Part shown: positions 35,481 to 45,305 of the stretch, piece by piece | How the letters are laid out: each line of letters opens with the position of its first letter | Position numbering within the stretch: position 1 is the stretch's first letter | Notes under the pieces: model-generated | Databases searched by the model: none | Seen by the model: only the letters and a program-made list of their open reading frames with translations | What the model was told of the DNA's origin: nothing | Assembly (NCBI GenBank): GCA_030348875.1 | Contig: JAUCEP010000002.1 | Span: 2,497,001-2,561,000, forward strand | Source of the DNA: Ureibacillus composti | Lineage (GTDB): Bacteria; Bacillota; Bacilli; Bacillales_A; Planococcaceae | DNA length: 64,000 nucleotides | Direction: 5' to 3' | Translations under genes and position numbers: made by a program

Positions 35481-36050
35481 TTATTCATGGTGATGCATAT
35501 GATCCGATTGTTCTACTTGTTGTGGATTCTCCATTTGATCGAGTAATACGGATGACACTAACGTTATACATGTTGCTACTGCAATAATACTTGCACCAAG
35601 CGTCACTTTTTTCATATTTAATTTTTCTTTTTTCACACTGTGTTGTTTCATGAAGTAAAGTAATAAGCCAACTACTGCAACGTAAAATAAATCCATTGCA
35701 ATAAGCATAAAAGAAATACGGGTATCTGGTGTCATTGCTGCTAACATTGCCCCCATCATCGCACCCATTAACGTTGCACCTAAAGCTTCTATAATTCCCG
35801 CTAAGTCGAAAAGCTTTCCGACAAATACAGCGAAAAAACTACTCACAATCATCGAAACGACTGTCGTAACTGCTAGATCACCTGGATATAAAAATGTTGC
35901 AACGAGACCGATTAGCGTACCGAACATCATGCCATAAGCCATTGGAACACATTTCATTTTTTCTGCTTTACGCACTTGTAATTTTTTTGCTGAGAAATAT
36001 AAAACATACGTATATAAAATTGCGATAAAACCACTCATTAAAATTAACAT
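35481..36050 (-). CDS. Membrane protein with His-rich C-terminus, unknown family
   Basis: About 189 residues with five or six helices; Met-rich central stretch (GATLMGAMMGAMLAAMTPDTRISFMLIAMD) and C-terminal DHMHHHE. Met and His richness suggests copper handling, which would fit its position between a copper amine oxidase and Amt, but this is inference. ATG at 36050 has AAGGTGG 7 bp upstream. Gap to amt only 16 bp. Confidence 0.65.
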   Translation of the reverse strand: MLILMSGFIAILYTYVLYFSAKKLQVRKAEKMKCVPMAYGMMFGTLIGLVATFLYPGDLAVTTVVSMIVSSFFAVFVGKLFDLAGIIEALGATLMGAMMGAMLAAMTPDTRISFMLIAMDLFYVAVVGLLLYFMKQHSVKKEKLNMKKVTLGASIIAVATCITLVSSVLLDQMENPQQVEQSDHMHHHE

Positions 36051-36105
36051 ATGCATTCCACCTTTAAAGAAACTACTTGAGCAAAGTGCTCAAGTAGTTC
36101 ACTTT

Positions 36106-38061
36106 TTAATGACAAGAAGATTTCGAGTTACATGAAGTTATTTTCTTTTCCGGGCGTGGTAAATCAATTGCCGGATTACGATCGAAGAAGCCTACTGGTT
36201 TTAGTTGGAAACTTTGATATGCGGTTGGCATTACTGGCCAATCTTCTGGACGCGTAATATGATGATGCCCCATTGTGTACCAAACAACAATATCTTCATT
36301 TTCAATGTCGCGATCTGCTTTTACGTAATGTTCTAAACTATCGCCACCTTTTGACTGGTTCGGATATTTACCTGAGGCGTACATTTCTTTTTTATCAAAT
36401 TTTGTAACGTATAAATGATTTTTAATGAAACCCGCACGCTTAATAACCGTTGCATCATCAGTTGCGAATGGATAGCAGTTTTCACCTGTTACGATTTTGT
36501 AGCTGACAGGCTGGCCTAAATAGTTCGTTGAATTCGGATTAACGATTTTCCACGTTTTTTGTGTACGTAAATCGATATTGCTTATCGCTTCCGATTCTTT
36601 TTTGAACGTATTCGATACTGTGTAGAAAGCATTGTTGTTCGGATTTTCTGGACCAGCTACTTCCGTTACTGTATGCGATTCAACTAATGAGTTTTTCACC
36701 CCGTCAATCATCGGGTCAATACGGAAGTTGAAGAAATGTTGGTGATACGGCGCATTAACTTGTGGCGCAACTTCTGTGCCGTATTTTGATTTTTCACCTG
36801 GCTCTAATGCACCGACATTTAAAATACCTGTAAGTTTCACTTCACATTCAATCGTACCATCTTGATAGAATGACCAGAAGAAACCGTAATCGTAGTTAGC
36901 AACTGTTGCGAAAAACGAAATTACTAGACGTCTTGAACGTCGAACTTCTACGTTATTTGTACGCCAATCTGTATGCTTCCACGCGATACCATAATCTTCT
37001 TCATGTAAGCATACCGCATTTTTAATAGTGAACGGTTCGCCTTTACTATTACTCATTACCGCATCGAAATATTGGATGTGGCCTAAGCAATCACAACCAA
37101 GTTCTAATGAGTTTGCTAGTTGCCCGATGCCATATTCTCCTGCATCAAATGCATTTTGCCAGTTATGTGCGGGATTTGTATCTGAGTATGGGACGACCAT
37201 TTCTGATAATGCTGCACGATATAAAATCGGACGCTCTTTGTCGCCGTCTTTATAAGACACTGTATGCAACACTAAACCTTCACGTGGCGTAAAACCGAAA
37301 CGAATTTTCCACTTTTGCCAGTCGATACAATGTCCTTCAAATTCAAAGCTCGGTCCATCAGGTTGCGTAATGTCTAATTTTTTAACGTCTGTACGAACAT
37401 TTATAGGCATGCTTTCCGCATCTTCTGGTACGTATGCACTATCTGTTGGTGGTAATGGTTTTACACCATAATCTTCAATACGTAAAATTTCCATTTTGTT
37501 TACGTCAACAACCGCAATTAATCCAGTGATTGGGAAACCGTAACCGTTCTTTTCTGCTGCTGGTCGTACCCATGCAAGTGCACGTACGACACGTTTCCCT
37601 TCATCTTCAGGAATATTGTAATAACCTGCTGACCATGGATCAATCATTACAAGCGTTGGATCTGTGACACCACGTTTTTTCAATGCTTCTTGATAAGCAG
37701 GGTCTTCAATAACTAACTTTTCAACTTCCTCAAATTCATCTAACATAAAGGCTGGCTTTACATCTAATACTTCTTCATACGACACAAGAGTTTGATTCGT
37801 TAATGAAACAACTGCTTCAAACGTTTGATTCGTTTGTGGTTCTAAAATAATTAACGCTGCTTGGCGATTAAATGCGTCACCTTTTTTAAAGTTCAATACG
37901 ACATCTTTATCAGGTTCTTCTAATACGACCGTCGCAAAACGTACTTTATCTGTTAGTGCTTTTTCTTTTTTCACAATTTCAACCGCTAATTTAATTTCAT
38001 CTGCTGAAAGCGGCTCTAATGGGTGTAATACATTCACTACTTGTTCAGTTTGTAATATCAT
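36106..38061 (-). CDS. Copper-containing primary-amine oxidase
   Basis: 651 residues, full length. The cofactor Tyr lies in VANYDYGF (consensus N-Y-[DE]-Y, first Tyr becomes TPQ). Copper His pair in YHQHFFNF; third His in HHHITRPEDWPVMP. Oxidises primary amines to aldehyde, ammonia and peroxide. No signal peptide, so probably cytoplasmic. The C-terminus CNSKSSCH adds two Cys. First gene of an apparent three-gene unit with a membrane protein and Amt; AraC regulator divergent. Confidence 0.93.
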   Translation of the reverse strand: MILQTEQVVNVLHPLEPLSADEIKLAVEIVKKEKALTDKVRFATVVLEEPDKDVVLNFKKGDAFNRQAALIILEPQTNQTFEAVVSLTNQTLVSYEEVLDVKPAFMLDEFEEVEKLVIEDPAYQEALKKRGVTDPTLVMIDPWSAGYYNIPEDEGKRVVRALAWVRPAAEKNGYGFPITGLIAVVDVNKMEILRIEDYGVKPLPPTDSAYVPEDAESMPINVRTDVKKLDITQPDGPSFEFEGHCIDWQKWKIRFGFTPREGLVLHTVSYKDGDKERPILYRAALSEMVVPYSDTNPAHNWQNAFDAGEYGIGQLANSLELGCDCLGHIQYFDAVMSNSKGEPFTIKNAVCLHEEDYGIAWKHTDWRTNNVEVRRSRRLVISFFATVANYDYGFFWSFYQDGTIECEVKLTGILNVGALEPGEKSKYGTEVAPQVNAPYHQHFFNFRIDPMIDGVKNSLVESHTVTEVAGPENPNNNAFYTVSNTFKKESEAISNIDLRTQKTWKIVNPNSTNYLGQPVSYKIVTGENCYPFATDDATVIKRAGFIKNHLYVTKFDKKEMYASGKYPNQSKGGDSLEHYVKADRDIENEDIVVWYTMGHHHITRPEDWPVMPTAYQSFQLKPVGFFDRNPAIDLPRPEKKITSCNSKSSCH

Positions 38062-38205
38062 TTAAAATTCCCCCTTTACGTTAGCCAAGCGAATCTGTTC
38101 GCGTTAGGTTTAATAACATATTATTCGAATTCCCAAAATGTTTATTGTAAAAAACGAAACTAATGGTATATTTATTTACATAAACTAAAATTCAGGAGTG
38201 ATTTT

Positions 38206-39006
38206 ATGTATAAACTGAATTTCTTTCCGATGCAACCTGATTTATTCCGCTATACAAACACTTACGAAGAATGGAAGCCACTTAAAGGACATTTCGCAAA
38301 ACAAGTCGCTATTTTTTATGAATTCACCACAAAAGATGTGGCTACTTTTCCTATTACAATCGTGCCAGACGGTTGTTTCGACCTTTTATTTTTACTATCC
38401 GATAAAGAAGAAAAAGCGTATTTATGGACGACACCATTCGCACGAAAAAAGCAAAACTTTCTCAAAAAAAATGCACATTATTTCGGCGTTCGCTTTTGGC
38501 CAGAACAAACAATGTTAACATTTAAAGATCCAATGAAGCTGTTTATCGAACAAGTCATCCCTCTTCAAGAAACACTCCACTTCGACAAACAAATTTTCCG
38601 AGACCTTTATGAAGCGTCATCGCTTCGTACACGCATACAAGTACTACAACAATTTTTATTAACCTTTCAACAAGAACCTCTCCTAGAAATGAAAATTATC
38701 CAATCAACGATTCAACAAATTTATATATTTAATGGTCAGTGCTCTCTCAAAATGGTAGCGAATTCGACTGGTTATACAGAACAATACATTCGAAGATTAT
38801 TCGAACGATTTATTGGTTTATCGCCAAAACAATTTGCGCAAGTTGTGCAATTCCAGCAAACAATCAATTTATTAAATACAGACGACCAAATTGACTTCCA
38901 AGATTTAATACATAAAGGCGGTTACTATGACCAAGCTCATTTCATTAAACATTTCAAAAAACATATGTGTACGACACCGAAAACGTATTTAAAACAATTG
39001 ATTTAA
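38206..39006 (+). CDS. AraC-family transcriptional regulator
   Basis: 266 residues. N-terminal sensor-like region (IVPDGCFDLLFLLSD) and a C-terminal double helix-turn-helix (about 185-265: LKMVANSTGYTEQYIRRLFERFIGLSPKQF ... YYDQAHFIKHFKKHMCTTPKTYL). Divergent from the amine oxidase gene across 144 bp, so likely its activator, perhaps induced by amines. Confidence 0.88.
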   Translation: MYKLNFFPMQPDLFRYTNTYEEWKPLKGHFAKQVAIFYEFTTKDVATFPITIVPDGCFDLLFLLSDKEEKAYLWTTPFARKKQNFLKKNAHYFGVRFWPEQTMLTFKDPMKLFIEQVIPLQETLHFDKQIFRDLYEASSLRTRIQVLQQFLLTFQQEPLLEMKIIQSTIQQIYIFNGQCSLKMVANSTGYTEQYIRRLFERFIGLSPKQFAQVVQFQQTINLLNTDDQIDFQDLIHKGGYYDQAHFIKHFKKHMCTTPKTYLKQLI

Positions 39007-39010
39007 ATAC

Positions 39011-39050
39011 AAAAAAGCGTACACGTTGTTTCGCAACATGTACGCTTTTA
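39011..39050 (+). terminator. Terminator of the AraC gene
   Basis: Stem AAAGCGTACACGTTG / CAACATGTACGCTTT with T-run. Confidence 0.85.
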
Positions 39051-39839
39051 CGAATTGTTTAAACAGTTCAGAGTCAATTTTACTTGTTCTTTATACACAA
39101 AGCTCTACATAACAACATGGTCTTTTTGTAGAGGGTTTGAGCTTGGTATAGAAATGTACATATAATGTATTGTTCCAATAAAAAAAGGCTGTTTTCTCAA
39201 GGTTTATTGCTATGAAGAAAAGTGGGGCATATTCCACAATCAGCCCTATTATAGAATACGATAAAAATAATCCTAATCTTAAAGTCAATTAATCCTCAGC
39301 ATTTTACTGTGTTGGAACCAGTCCCAATAGGATTCATAAACCGCGTCATGTAAAAATCCTACATTTAATAAGTCTAGAAACATTAATATAATCAATGTTT
39401 CTAGACTTATTTCTATTGTTCGAATTTATAGTAATTTCTTCAAATTCTCCGTTTGACCGCAATAAAATTTCCAATTTTTTATCACTTTTTTGAATATCAT
39501 GATAGAAAATATCAATATCAGCAATTAAAACTTTTAGCGGATTTCGCCATTCCAATACTAGTAATAACATCATTCGGTTGCTTCAATTGTATGGTTATTT
39601 AGTTGGGGCAGATTTCTTTTTCACCTGTACTAGTCGATCTAAATATACCTCCCATCTATTTCTGAATGGGAACTCTTGTAATCTATCGCTTGTCTATTTC
39701 GAGATAATGAATGTCTGTTAAATCATGGGCATCAAATTCACCTACTGTAATTAGCCTTAATCTTTACCTGAGTACCTAACAATACTGCCTGCATCGGCAT
39801 ACTATAATATTGAACACTCTTTGAAATGGAGGTGTTTCT
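39051..39839. other. Gene-poor gap with a tRNA-Val-type hairpin
   Basis: About 790 bp with no convincing gene; a 75-codon minus-strand frame (39346-39573) looks partly protein-like but has no ribosome site. At 39367-39411 a hairpin with 18-bp perfect arms (AATAAGTCTAGAAACATT / AATGTTTCTAGACTTATT) almost duplicates the tRNA-Val terminator at 26144. Confidence 0.5.
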
Positions 39840-40064
39840 ATGAGTTTTCAATTTGGTATCTCTGGAATTTTCCTTGGATTTCTCACAGGTGTGATATGGC
39901 TACTACTAGCATTATCGGGGTTTATTACTGAGTTTTTTGGTTTACTCGGTCTAGGAGGAGTTCTTGGTAATATTTTAAACATCCTAGTTGCGTTAATTGG
40001 CTTCCTAGCTTTTCTTTTGTTTGGATTATACCTATTCAAGAAAGCCTGGCACTATTGCAAGTAG
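39840..40064 (+). CDS. Small hydrophobic membrane protein
   Basis: 74 residues, two long hydrophobic helices rich in Gly and Leu (about 8-30 and 42-66) and a short basic tail KKAWHYCK. GGAGG 7 bp before the ATG supports it as real. No family recognised. Followed by a terminator at 40151-40186. Confidence 0.65.
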   Translation: MSFQFGISGIFLGFLTGVIWLLLALSGFITEFFGLLGLGGVLGNILNILVALIGFLAFLLFGLYLFKKAWHYCK

Positions 40065-40150
40065 GTATAAAGTGGGAGGCTAACGATTCATTATAGTAAG
40101 GCAACACCCACCTTGTTGAGGTCTTGCTCACAGCCCTTGAATAACACCCG

Positions 40151-40186
40151 AAACCTGTTCAAAAAAAGTTGAACAGGTTTTTCTTT
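40151..40186 (+). terminator. Terminator of the small membrane protein
   Basis: Stem AAACCTGTTCAA / TTGAACAGGTTT with T-run. Confidence 0.85.
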
Positions 40187-40390
40187 ATTTTCGAAATAAA
40201 ATTTTAAAGTTGCGTTTGATAATCTTTCATTAAAGTATATTCTTCAACAATATTTATAGTGAGTATGATCTACTTCATTTATCTCAGCAAAATTAATTCA
40301 TCAAGATTCGTTTGCCCCCCCCCTTTCCTTTTGTTAATCGACATTCCGTCTTTACCTTTTCTATCTTTTACTAGGCTGCTATAAACAAAA

Positions 40391-40424
40391 AAATACCTCA
40401 ACCCTAAATGGATTTGAGGTATTT
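40391..40424 (-). terminator. Terminator of tRNA-Arg
   Basis: Stem AAATACCTCAA / TTGAGGTATTT, T-run on the minus strand. Confidence 0.85.
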
Positions 40425-40440
40425 ATTCTTTAAATATATA

Positions 40441-40514
40441 CGTCCCAGGAGGGATTCGAACCCCCGACCGTACGCTTAGAAGGCGTATGCTCTATCCAGC
40501 TGAGCTACTGAGAC
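40441..40514 (-). tRNA. tRNA-Arg (TCT)
   Basis: Acceptor GTCTCAG / CTGGGAC, D stem GCTC / GAGC, anticodon loop CTTCTAA giving anticodon TCT, T loop TTCGAAT, discriminator G, no encoded CCA. All conserved positions look normal. Minus strand, own terminator. Confidence 0.93.
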
Positions 40515-40713
40515 AACAACGTTTCTTTGAATTTAAATATTTGGTCGATAACATACTTAGACCAAAATTATCTTCGAGCTATATAATAACACTTATTGCC
40601 CCTTTTTTAAATAGTAGATTTACAACTTATTCACATTTCCCAGTCGTAGTACGTTTTTTATTCGATTATCTCTCGATTTAGTTGAAGCGAATACTTAAAT
40701 TTTTATATAGTTT

Positions 40714-41610
40714 TCATAACAAATCAGAAATTACATCATGTTCCTTCAATAGTTCTAAAAATACGCTTAACGCTTTTGTTTGGAATGGAGATCTTAAGAC
40801 AATTGAAAATTTCCTTTTCATAGGGAGTTGTTCAACTTTTATTACATTTAGAGTCCCCATTGAACACTCTTTACGAACAGCCCAGTAAGATAGTAGACTG
40901 ACACCAAGACCTGCTTCTACCGATTCTTTAATTAGTTGTGTACTTCCAAACTCCAATTTTCTTTTCGGAGTGATTCCACACAACTTGAACATTTTATCCG
41001 TTACTTCTCTCGTTCCAGAACCATTTTCCCTGACAATCCACATCTCACTCTCTAATTCAGATAGATTAATTTCGCCATTTTTTTGAACTAATCTATGCTT
41101 TGGGGAAGCGACCAGATACAAAGAATCTTCTGCAAATGGTTCAATTGATAAATTTTTATCATGGAATTGCCCTTCTATAATTCCTACATCTAGTTGGTGC
41201 CCCAAAACTAAATTTGCTATCTCTTTTGTGTTTCCAATCATAATTGTTGGTGTAATCATTGGATATTCTCCCTGCATTTTTGCAATAACATGCGGCAATA
41301 CATATTCTCCAAATGTATAACTGGCACCAATTGAAAGAGGTCCACTCGTCTTGTTGGTAAGATCATCTATCAAGTAATGCATTTTTGAATGCAGACTTAA
41401 TATCTCCTTTGCGTGATGATAGACAATCTCTCCAGCTTGAGTTAAGCGTACAAATTTATTGTTACGCTCCAACAACTTGATCCCCATAGACCCCTCAAAA
41501 GATTGAATATATTGGCTAACAGCAGGTTGCGTCATATGTAGTTTTTCTGCTGCACGTGAAAAGTTTCCCAACTCTGCTACCGTTACAAAGACATTTAACT
41601 GTTGGTCCAT
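40714..41610 (-). CDS. LysR-family transcriptional regulator
   Basis: About 298 residues. N-terminal HTH (LNVFVTVAELGNFSRAAEKLHMTQPAVSQYIQSFE) and a CysB-type effector domain. ATG at 41610 chosen for the AAGGAG upstream. Divergent from the YeiH-type gene, the usual LysR-target arrangement; homologues of this pair respond to sulfur compounds. Confidence 0.9.
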   Translation of the reverse strand: MDQQLNVFVTVAELGNFSRAAEKLHMTQPAVSQYIQSFEGSMGIKLLERNNKFVRLTQAGEIVYHHAKEILSLHSKMHYLIDDLTNKTSGPLSIGASYTFGEYVLPHVIAKMQGEYPMITPTIMIGNTKEIANLVLGHQLDVGIIEGQFHDKNLSIEPFAEDSLYLVASPKHRLVQKNGEINLSELESEMWIVRENGSGTREVTDKMFKLCGITPKRKLEFGSTQLIKESVEAGLGVSLLSYWAVRKECSMGTLNVIKVEQLPMKRKFSIVLRSPFQTKALSVFLELLKEHDVISDLL

Positions 41611-41739
41611 TTTTATCAATCTCCTTAAAGTTTATTTTTACTATAAGTAATTACTTATTATAAGTATTATAAATTATTATTTTTCTTATGGATAAAAAAG
41701 GTTTAGTCTGAGATTGTAATAAATAAAGGTGGTGTTGGG

Positions 41740-42780
41740 ATGGAAGCGCAATACGTAAATAAAGAACCTAACCATTTCCCCAAAAAATCCTCATCTTTGG
41801 GAATATGGATTGGTGGAATTGGCTTTACCTTTTTGATTGCCTTACTGGGATACTTATTAGCAAAAGTACCTGGATTTGGTAATATCGGTCAATTAGCATC
41901 CGCAATTTTGATTGCTGTTTTGTATCGGCAGTTTTTAGGTTACCCTGAGCTCTTACGTTCCGGCATAGCATTCTCTTCGAAAAGATTATTACGATTCGCC
42001 ATTATTTTGTATGGACTAAAGCTCAATATAGATACCGTTTTGCAGGATGGTTTAGGCTTACTTGTTCGGGATATGGGGGTAATTATCTTTGCAATCTCGG
42101 TAACGATTTGGCTAGCCCGAAAATTTAAAGCAGATAAAAATATATCGCTTCTTTTGGGAATAGGTACAGGGGTGTGTGGTGCAGCAGCCATAGCAGCAGT
42201 TGCCCCAATTATCAAATCAAAAGATGAAGACACCGCCATTAGTGTTGGGATTATTGCTCTTGTTGGTACAATCTTTTCGATAACTTATACAATATTACGT
42301 CCTCTATTACCGTTATCAGATATAGAGTATGGCATATGGTCAGGAATTAGTTTACATGAAATTGCTCATGTAGCACTCGCTACAGCACCAGGAGGACAAG
42401 ATGCATTAGCTTTTGGTTTATTTGCAAAACTGGGTCGTGTATTTTTACTTGTTCCTCTGTGCTTTCTTTTAATGTACATTATGAAAAGAAAAGGATCTAG
42501 GGACGAGGGTTCAGAAGCGAAGGTTGAATTTCCTTATTTTTTAATAGGATTCATGATCATGAGTATTGTTGGAAGCTATGTGATTGGTGAAACTATTCCA
42601 GTATCAATCGAATTTATGAATGGAATTTCCCAACTCACTACATGGTGTTTAACAGCAGCAATGGTTGGACTCGGATTAAATATAAGCCTTCGGGACCTCC
42701 AATCAAAAGCATTAAAACCATTATTTGCAATGGGGATTACATCAATCTTACTTTCTATCTTAGCCTATTTTATTGTATAA
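41740..42780 (+). CDS. YeiH-family putative sulfate exporter
   Basis: 346 residues, about ten helices. GTGVCGAAAIAAVAPIIKSKDEDTAISVGIIALVGTIF and GISLHEIAHVALAT are family signatures of the UPF0324/PSE group. Proposed sulfate or sulfonate-related exporter; activity not established. Controlled most likely by the divergent LysR protein. Confidence 0.85.
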   Translation: MEAQYVNKEPNHFPKKSSSLGIWIGGIGFTFLIALLGYLLAKVPGFGNIGQLASAILIAVLYRQFLGYPELLRSGIAFSSKRLLRFAIILYGLKLNIDTVLQDGLGLLVRDMGVIIFAISVTIWLARKFKADKNISLLLGIGTGVCGAAAIAAVAPIIKSKDEDTAISVGIIALVGTIFSITYTILRPLLPLSDIEYGIWSGISLHEIAHVALATAPGGQDALAFGLFAKLGRVFLLVPLCFLLMYIMKRKGSRDEGSEAKVEFPYFLIGFMIMSIVGSYVIGETIPVSIEFMNGISQLTTWCLTAAMVGLGLNISLRDLQSKALKPLFAMGITSILLSILAYFIV

Positions 42781-42851
42781 AAATGCAGCTAATCCTTACT
42801 TAATGGATATGCTGAATTTATGATGAAATAATTAAGAAACTATATAATCAA

Positions 42852-42880
42852 GGTCGAAGGTTCGAGCTTTGTCGAGACCA
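42852..42880 (+). pseudogene. tRNA-Val 3'-end remnant
   Basis: 29 bp matching the 3' part of the tRNA-Val at 26063-26135 (variable loop to discriminator) with three mismatches, followed at about 42888-42934 by a degenerate version of the same terminator hairpin. The 5' half of the tRNA is absent. Possible att site remnant or failed duplication. The rest of the 42781-43142 gap holds no gene. Confidence 0.7.
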
Positions 42881-43108
42881 TGTATATAAAAGGTTCACGA
42901 ATGTTGATATTTCAATGTTTGCGTACCTTTTTCTTTGTTTATTATGCATAATTCCAAGAATGTAGTAGCTGTAAATTTCCAATTACTTATCTCTATTTTG
43001 AATAGCATTTTGCTATAATATTTGCATTAATTTTTAAAATAACTCAATGGTTTTAACGCCCTAATAGTTACCTCCTAACTGAAAGTTTTTATTAACCACT
43101 ACAATAAA

Positions 43109-43134
43109 AAGGAGCGGAGAATCCTCCACTCCTT
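43109..43134 (-). terminator. Terminator of the lyase operon
   Basis: Hairpin AAGGAGCGGAG / CTCCACTCCTT with T-run on the minus strand, nine bases past the lyase stop. Confidence 0.8.
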
Positions 43135-43142
43135 GCAGACTA

Positions 43143-44081
43143 TCATCCTAATTTATCCTGAGCTACTGGTGCTAAATGTAAATCCGAACATTTTCCGGCT
43201 TTTAAAATAAAACTATCAGAATAAGATGGAAATTTATTTTGTATTTTTTTCCCAACGGAGATTAGCTTATCAATATCGATTCCTGTATTTATTCCCATTT
43301 CGGCAAAACCGTGAATTAAATCTTCAGATGCAATGTTTCCGCTTGCATTCGGTGCGTATGGACAGCCTCCTAAACCTGCAACTGAACTATCAAAGTCCTT
43401 AATTCCAACCTCTAGCCCAGCTACTGCATTTGCAAATGCCATTCCTCTTGTATTATGAAGATGCAGTGAAAACTTTAATTCTGGGAATCTTTCATGAAGT
43501 TCTCCTATGATTCTTTTAATCTTTATAGGATTCGCCATTCCTGTTGTATCTGCTAAAGATAAATCATAGATTCCTAAATCTATATATCTTTTACAAATTT
43601 CTGAAATTCTTTCAATTGGGACATCTCCTTCATAAGGACAGCCAAATACTACAGAAATAGAACCCGATACAATCAAAGAAGAGTCTTGGGCACAGTTTAC
43701 TAGAGGTCCAAATGCCTTTAAGGCATCAAAGGTTTTACTATTTGCATTACTGATGCTGTGCGAATCTGTTGCGGACAACATTAACTTAACCTTATCTACT
43801 CCAGCTTCTATTGCTCTCTCTAATCCACGAAGATTGGGTACCAGAGCTCGCAATTTGACATCTTTTTTTCTTTTTATTCCTTGTAAGACGACACTAGCAT
43901 CCTTGAGTTGTGGAATCGCTCTGGAATGAACAAAAGAAGTCACTTCAAGTTGTTTAAAACCACAATCTATAAGATTATTAATGATTTCTATCTTTTCCTC
44001 AGAAGGAATAAATTCTGATATGCTTTGAAATCCGTCCCGCGGACACACTTCAGTAATCGTTACTTCATTTGGTAAGTTCAA
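43143..44081 (-). CDS. HMG-CoA lyase family enzyme (possible citramalyl-CoA lyase)
   Basis: 312 residues, DRE-TIM metallolyase. Active-site parts: CPRDGFQ at residue 13, metal His in FSLHLHNTRGMA, and the catalytic Cys loop GLGGCPYAPNASGN. Family members cleave 3-hydroxy-3-methyl acyl-CoAs: HMG-CoA to acetoacetate and acetyl-CoA, or (R)-citramalyl-CoA to pyruvate and acetyl-CoA. Its partners here favour the second reading. Last gene of the minus-strand operon that starts with the ABC importer. Confidence 0.85.
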   Translation of the reverse strand: MNLPNEVTITEVCPRDGFQSISEFIPSEEKIEIINNLIDCGFKQLEVTSFVHSRAIPQLKDASVVLQGIKRKKDVKLRALVPNLRGLERAIEAGVDKVKLMLSATDSHSISNANSKTFDALKAFGPLVNCAQDSSLIVSGSISVVFGCPYEGDVPIERISEICKRYIDLGIYDLSLADTTGMANPIKIKRIIGELHERFPELKFSLHLHNTRGMAFANAVAGLEVGIKDFDSSVAGLGGCPYAPNASGNIASEDLIHGFAEMGINTGIDIDKLISVGKKIQNKFPSYSDSFILKAGKCSDLHLAPVAQDKLG

Positions 44082-44096
44082 AACTTTATTCCTCCT

Positions 44097-45305
44097 TTAG
44101 ATGACCTTACTTTTCTTTAAATTTTCAATTTCTTCCTTGCTTAATTTTAATAGTTTTCCTAGTATCTCTTGATTATTTTCTCCTAAGTCTGGACCTACAT
44201 TACGAACTGCTCCTGGAGTCTCCGAAAATTTTGGAACAACTCCTGGCATTTTTATTGTTCCAAGACGCGGATGATCGATTTCAATAATATTCTCTCTTTG
44301 TTTATAATGTTCATCTTCAAAAATATCTTTGATACTATATATCGGACTAACGGGCACACCATATTCATCCAAAAGATGGAGTAGGTCATCTCGATTTAGT
44401 GTTCTTACCCAATCAGCTACAATTCCATTTGTTTCATCAAAACGTTTTAAACGCTCAGCATTTATATGATATCTATCGTCCACTAGCATATCTTCTCTTT
44501 TCATGGCATGTGCAAGTCTTTCAAAAGTGCGATCTGAACTCGTTACCAACGACACCCAATGTCCATCTTTCGTTTGAAATGTACCAGCAGGGCTAGAATG
44601 TCCACTTAACCCTGGAGAACGCTCTTTTACAATTCCATTTTGATCATATTCAGCAACAAGAAACTCAAACATTCTAAACATAGATTCATATAAACCAATA
44701 TCAATAAATTGTCCTTTTCCATCCTCATTTGTATCTCTGTAATATAGGGCAGCAACAGTCGCAAATGCAACATAAATGCCAGTTACATAGTCTGTTAATG
44801 AAAATGAGGGACTAATTGGTGGTCTATCCTCGTAACCATGCAAATAGGTAAATCCGCTATAAGCCGTTGCAGGTGTTCCAAATCCTGCTTTACTGGAATT
44901 GGGACCTGTTTGACCGTAACCCGTTACTCGTGACATAATCAGTTTCGGATTTTCCTTTTTAAGTTCTTCATAGCCTATTCCCCATTTTTCTAATGTTCCT
45001 ACTCTAAAATTTTCAATTACCACATCCGAAACCCTTACCAATTTTCTTAATATTTCCTTGCCTTCTTCATGATGCAAATCCAATGTCAAAGATTTCTTAT
45101 TCCTTCCAAGCCCTGGCCACCTTAACGGTTCATCTTCATGAAAGGGGCCCATCCCCCTTAAGGAGTCCCCTTTACCAGGAAGTTCGACCTTAATAACTTC
45201 CGCACCAAAATCCCCAAGAAGTGTTGCTCCAAAAGGTGCAGCAATCATAGTTGATAAATCTAAAACTCTTATTCCGGTTAAAGGACCAAAGTTAGCATTA
45301 TTCAT
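44097..45305 (-). CDS. CaiB/BaiF class III CoA-transferase
   Basis: About 402 residues. N-terminal LTGIRVLDLSTMIAAPFGATLLGDFGAEVIKVE and GRNKKSLTLDLHHEEGKE are family hallmarks; the likely catalytic Asp is in SLTDYVTG. Moves CoA from a donor such as succinyl-CoA to a carboxylate. Next to a lyase of the HMG-CoA type it probably activates the lyase substrate. ATG at 45305, GAAGGG 9 bp upstream. Confidence 0.88.
   Translation of the reverse strand: MNNANFGPLTGIRVLDLSTMIAAPFGATLLGDFGAEVIKVELPGKGDSLRGMGPFHEDEPLRWPGLGRNKKSLTLDLHHEEGKEILRKLVRVSDVVIENFRVGTLEKWGIGYEELKKENPKLIMSRVTGYGQTGPNSSKAGFGTPATAYSGFTYLHGYEDRPPISPSFSLTDYVTGIYVAFATVAALYYRDTNEDGKGQFIDIGLYESMFRMFEFLVAEYDQNGIVKERSPGLSGHSSPAGTFQTKDGHWVSLVTSSDRTFERLAHAMKREDMLVDDRYHINAERLKRFDETNGIVADWVRTLNRDDLLHLLDEYGVPVSPIYSIKDIFEDEHYKQRENIIEIDHPRLGTIKMPGVVPKFSETPGAVRNVGPDLGENNQEILGKLLKLSKEEIENLKKSKVI

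Noticed and set aside
39346-39573. 75-codon minus-strand frame
   Set aside because: Runs into the tRNA-Val-type hairpin and lacks a ribosome site; at best a gene remnant.
40315-40323. Run of nine Cs as a phase-variation tract
   Set aside because: It is in a gene-free gap away from any start or promoter I can support.
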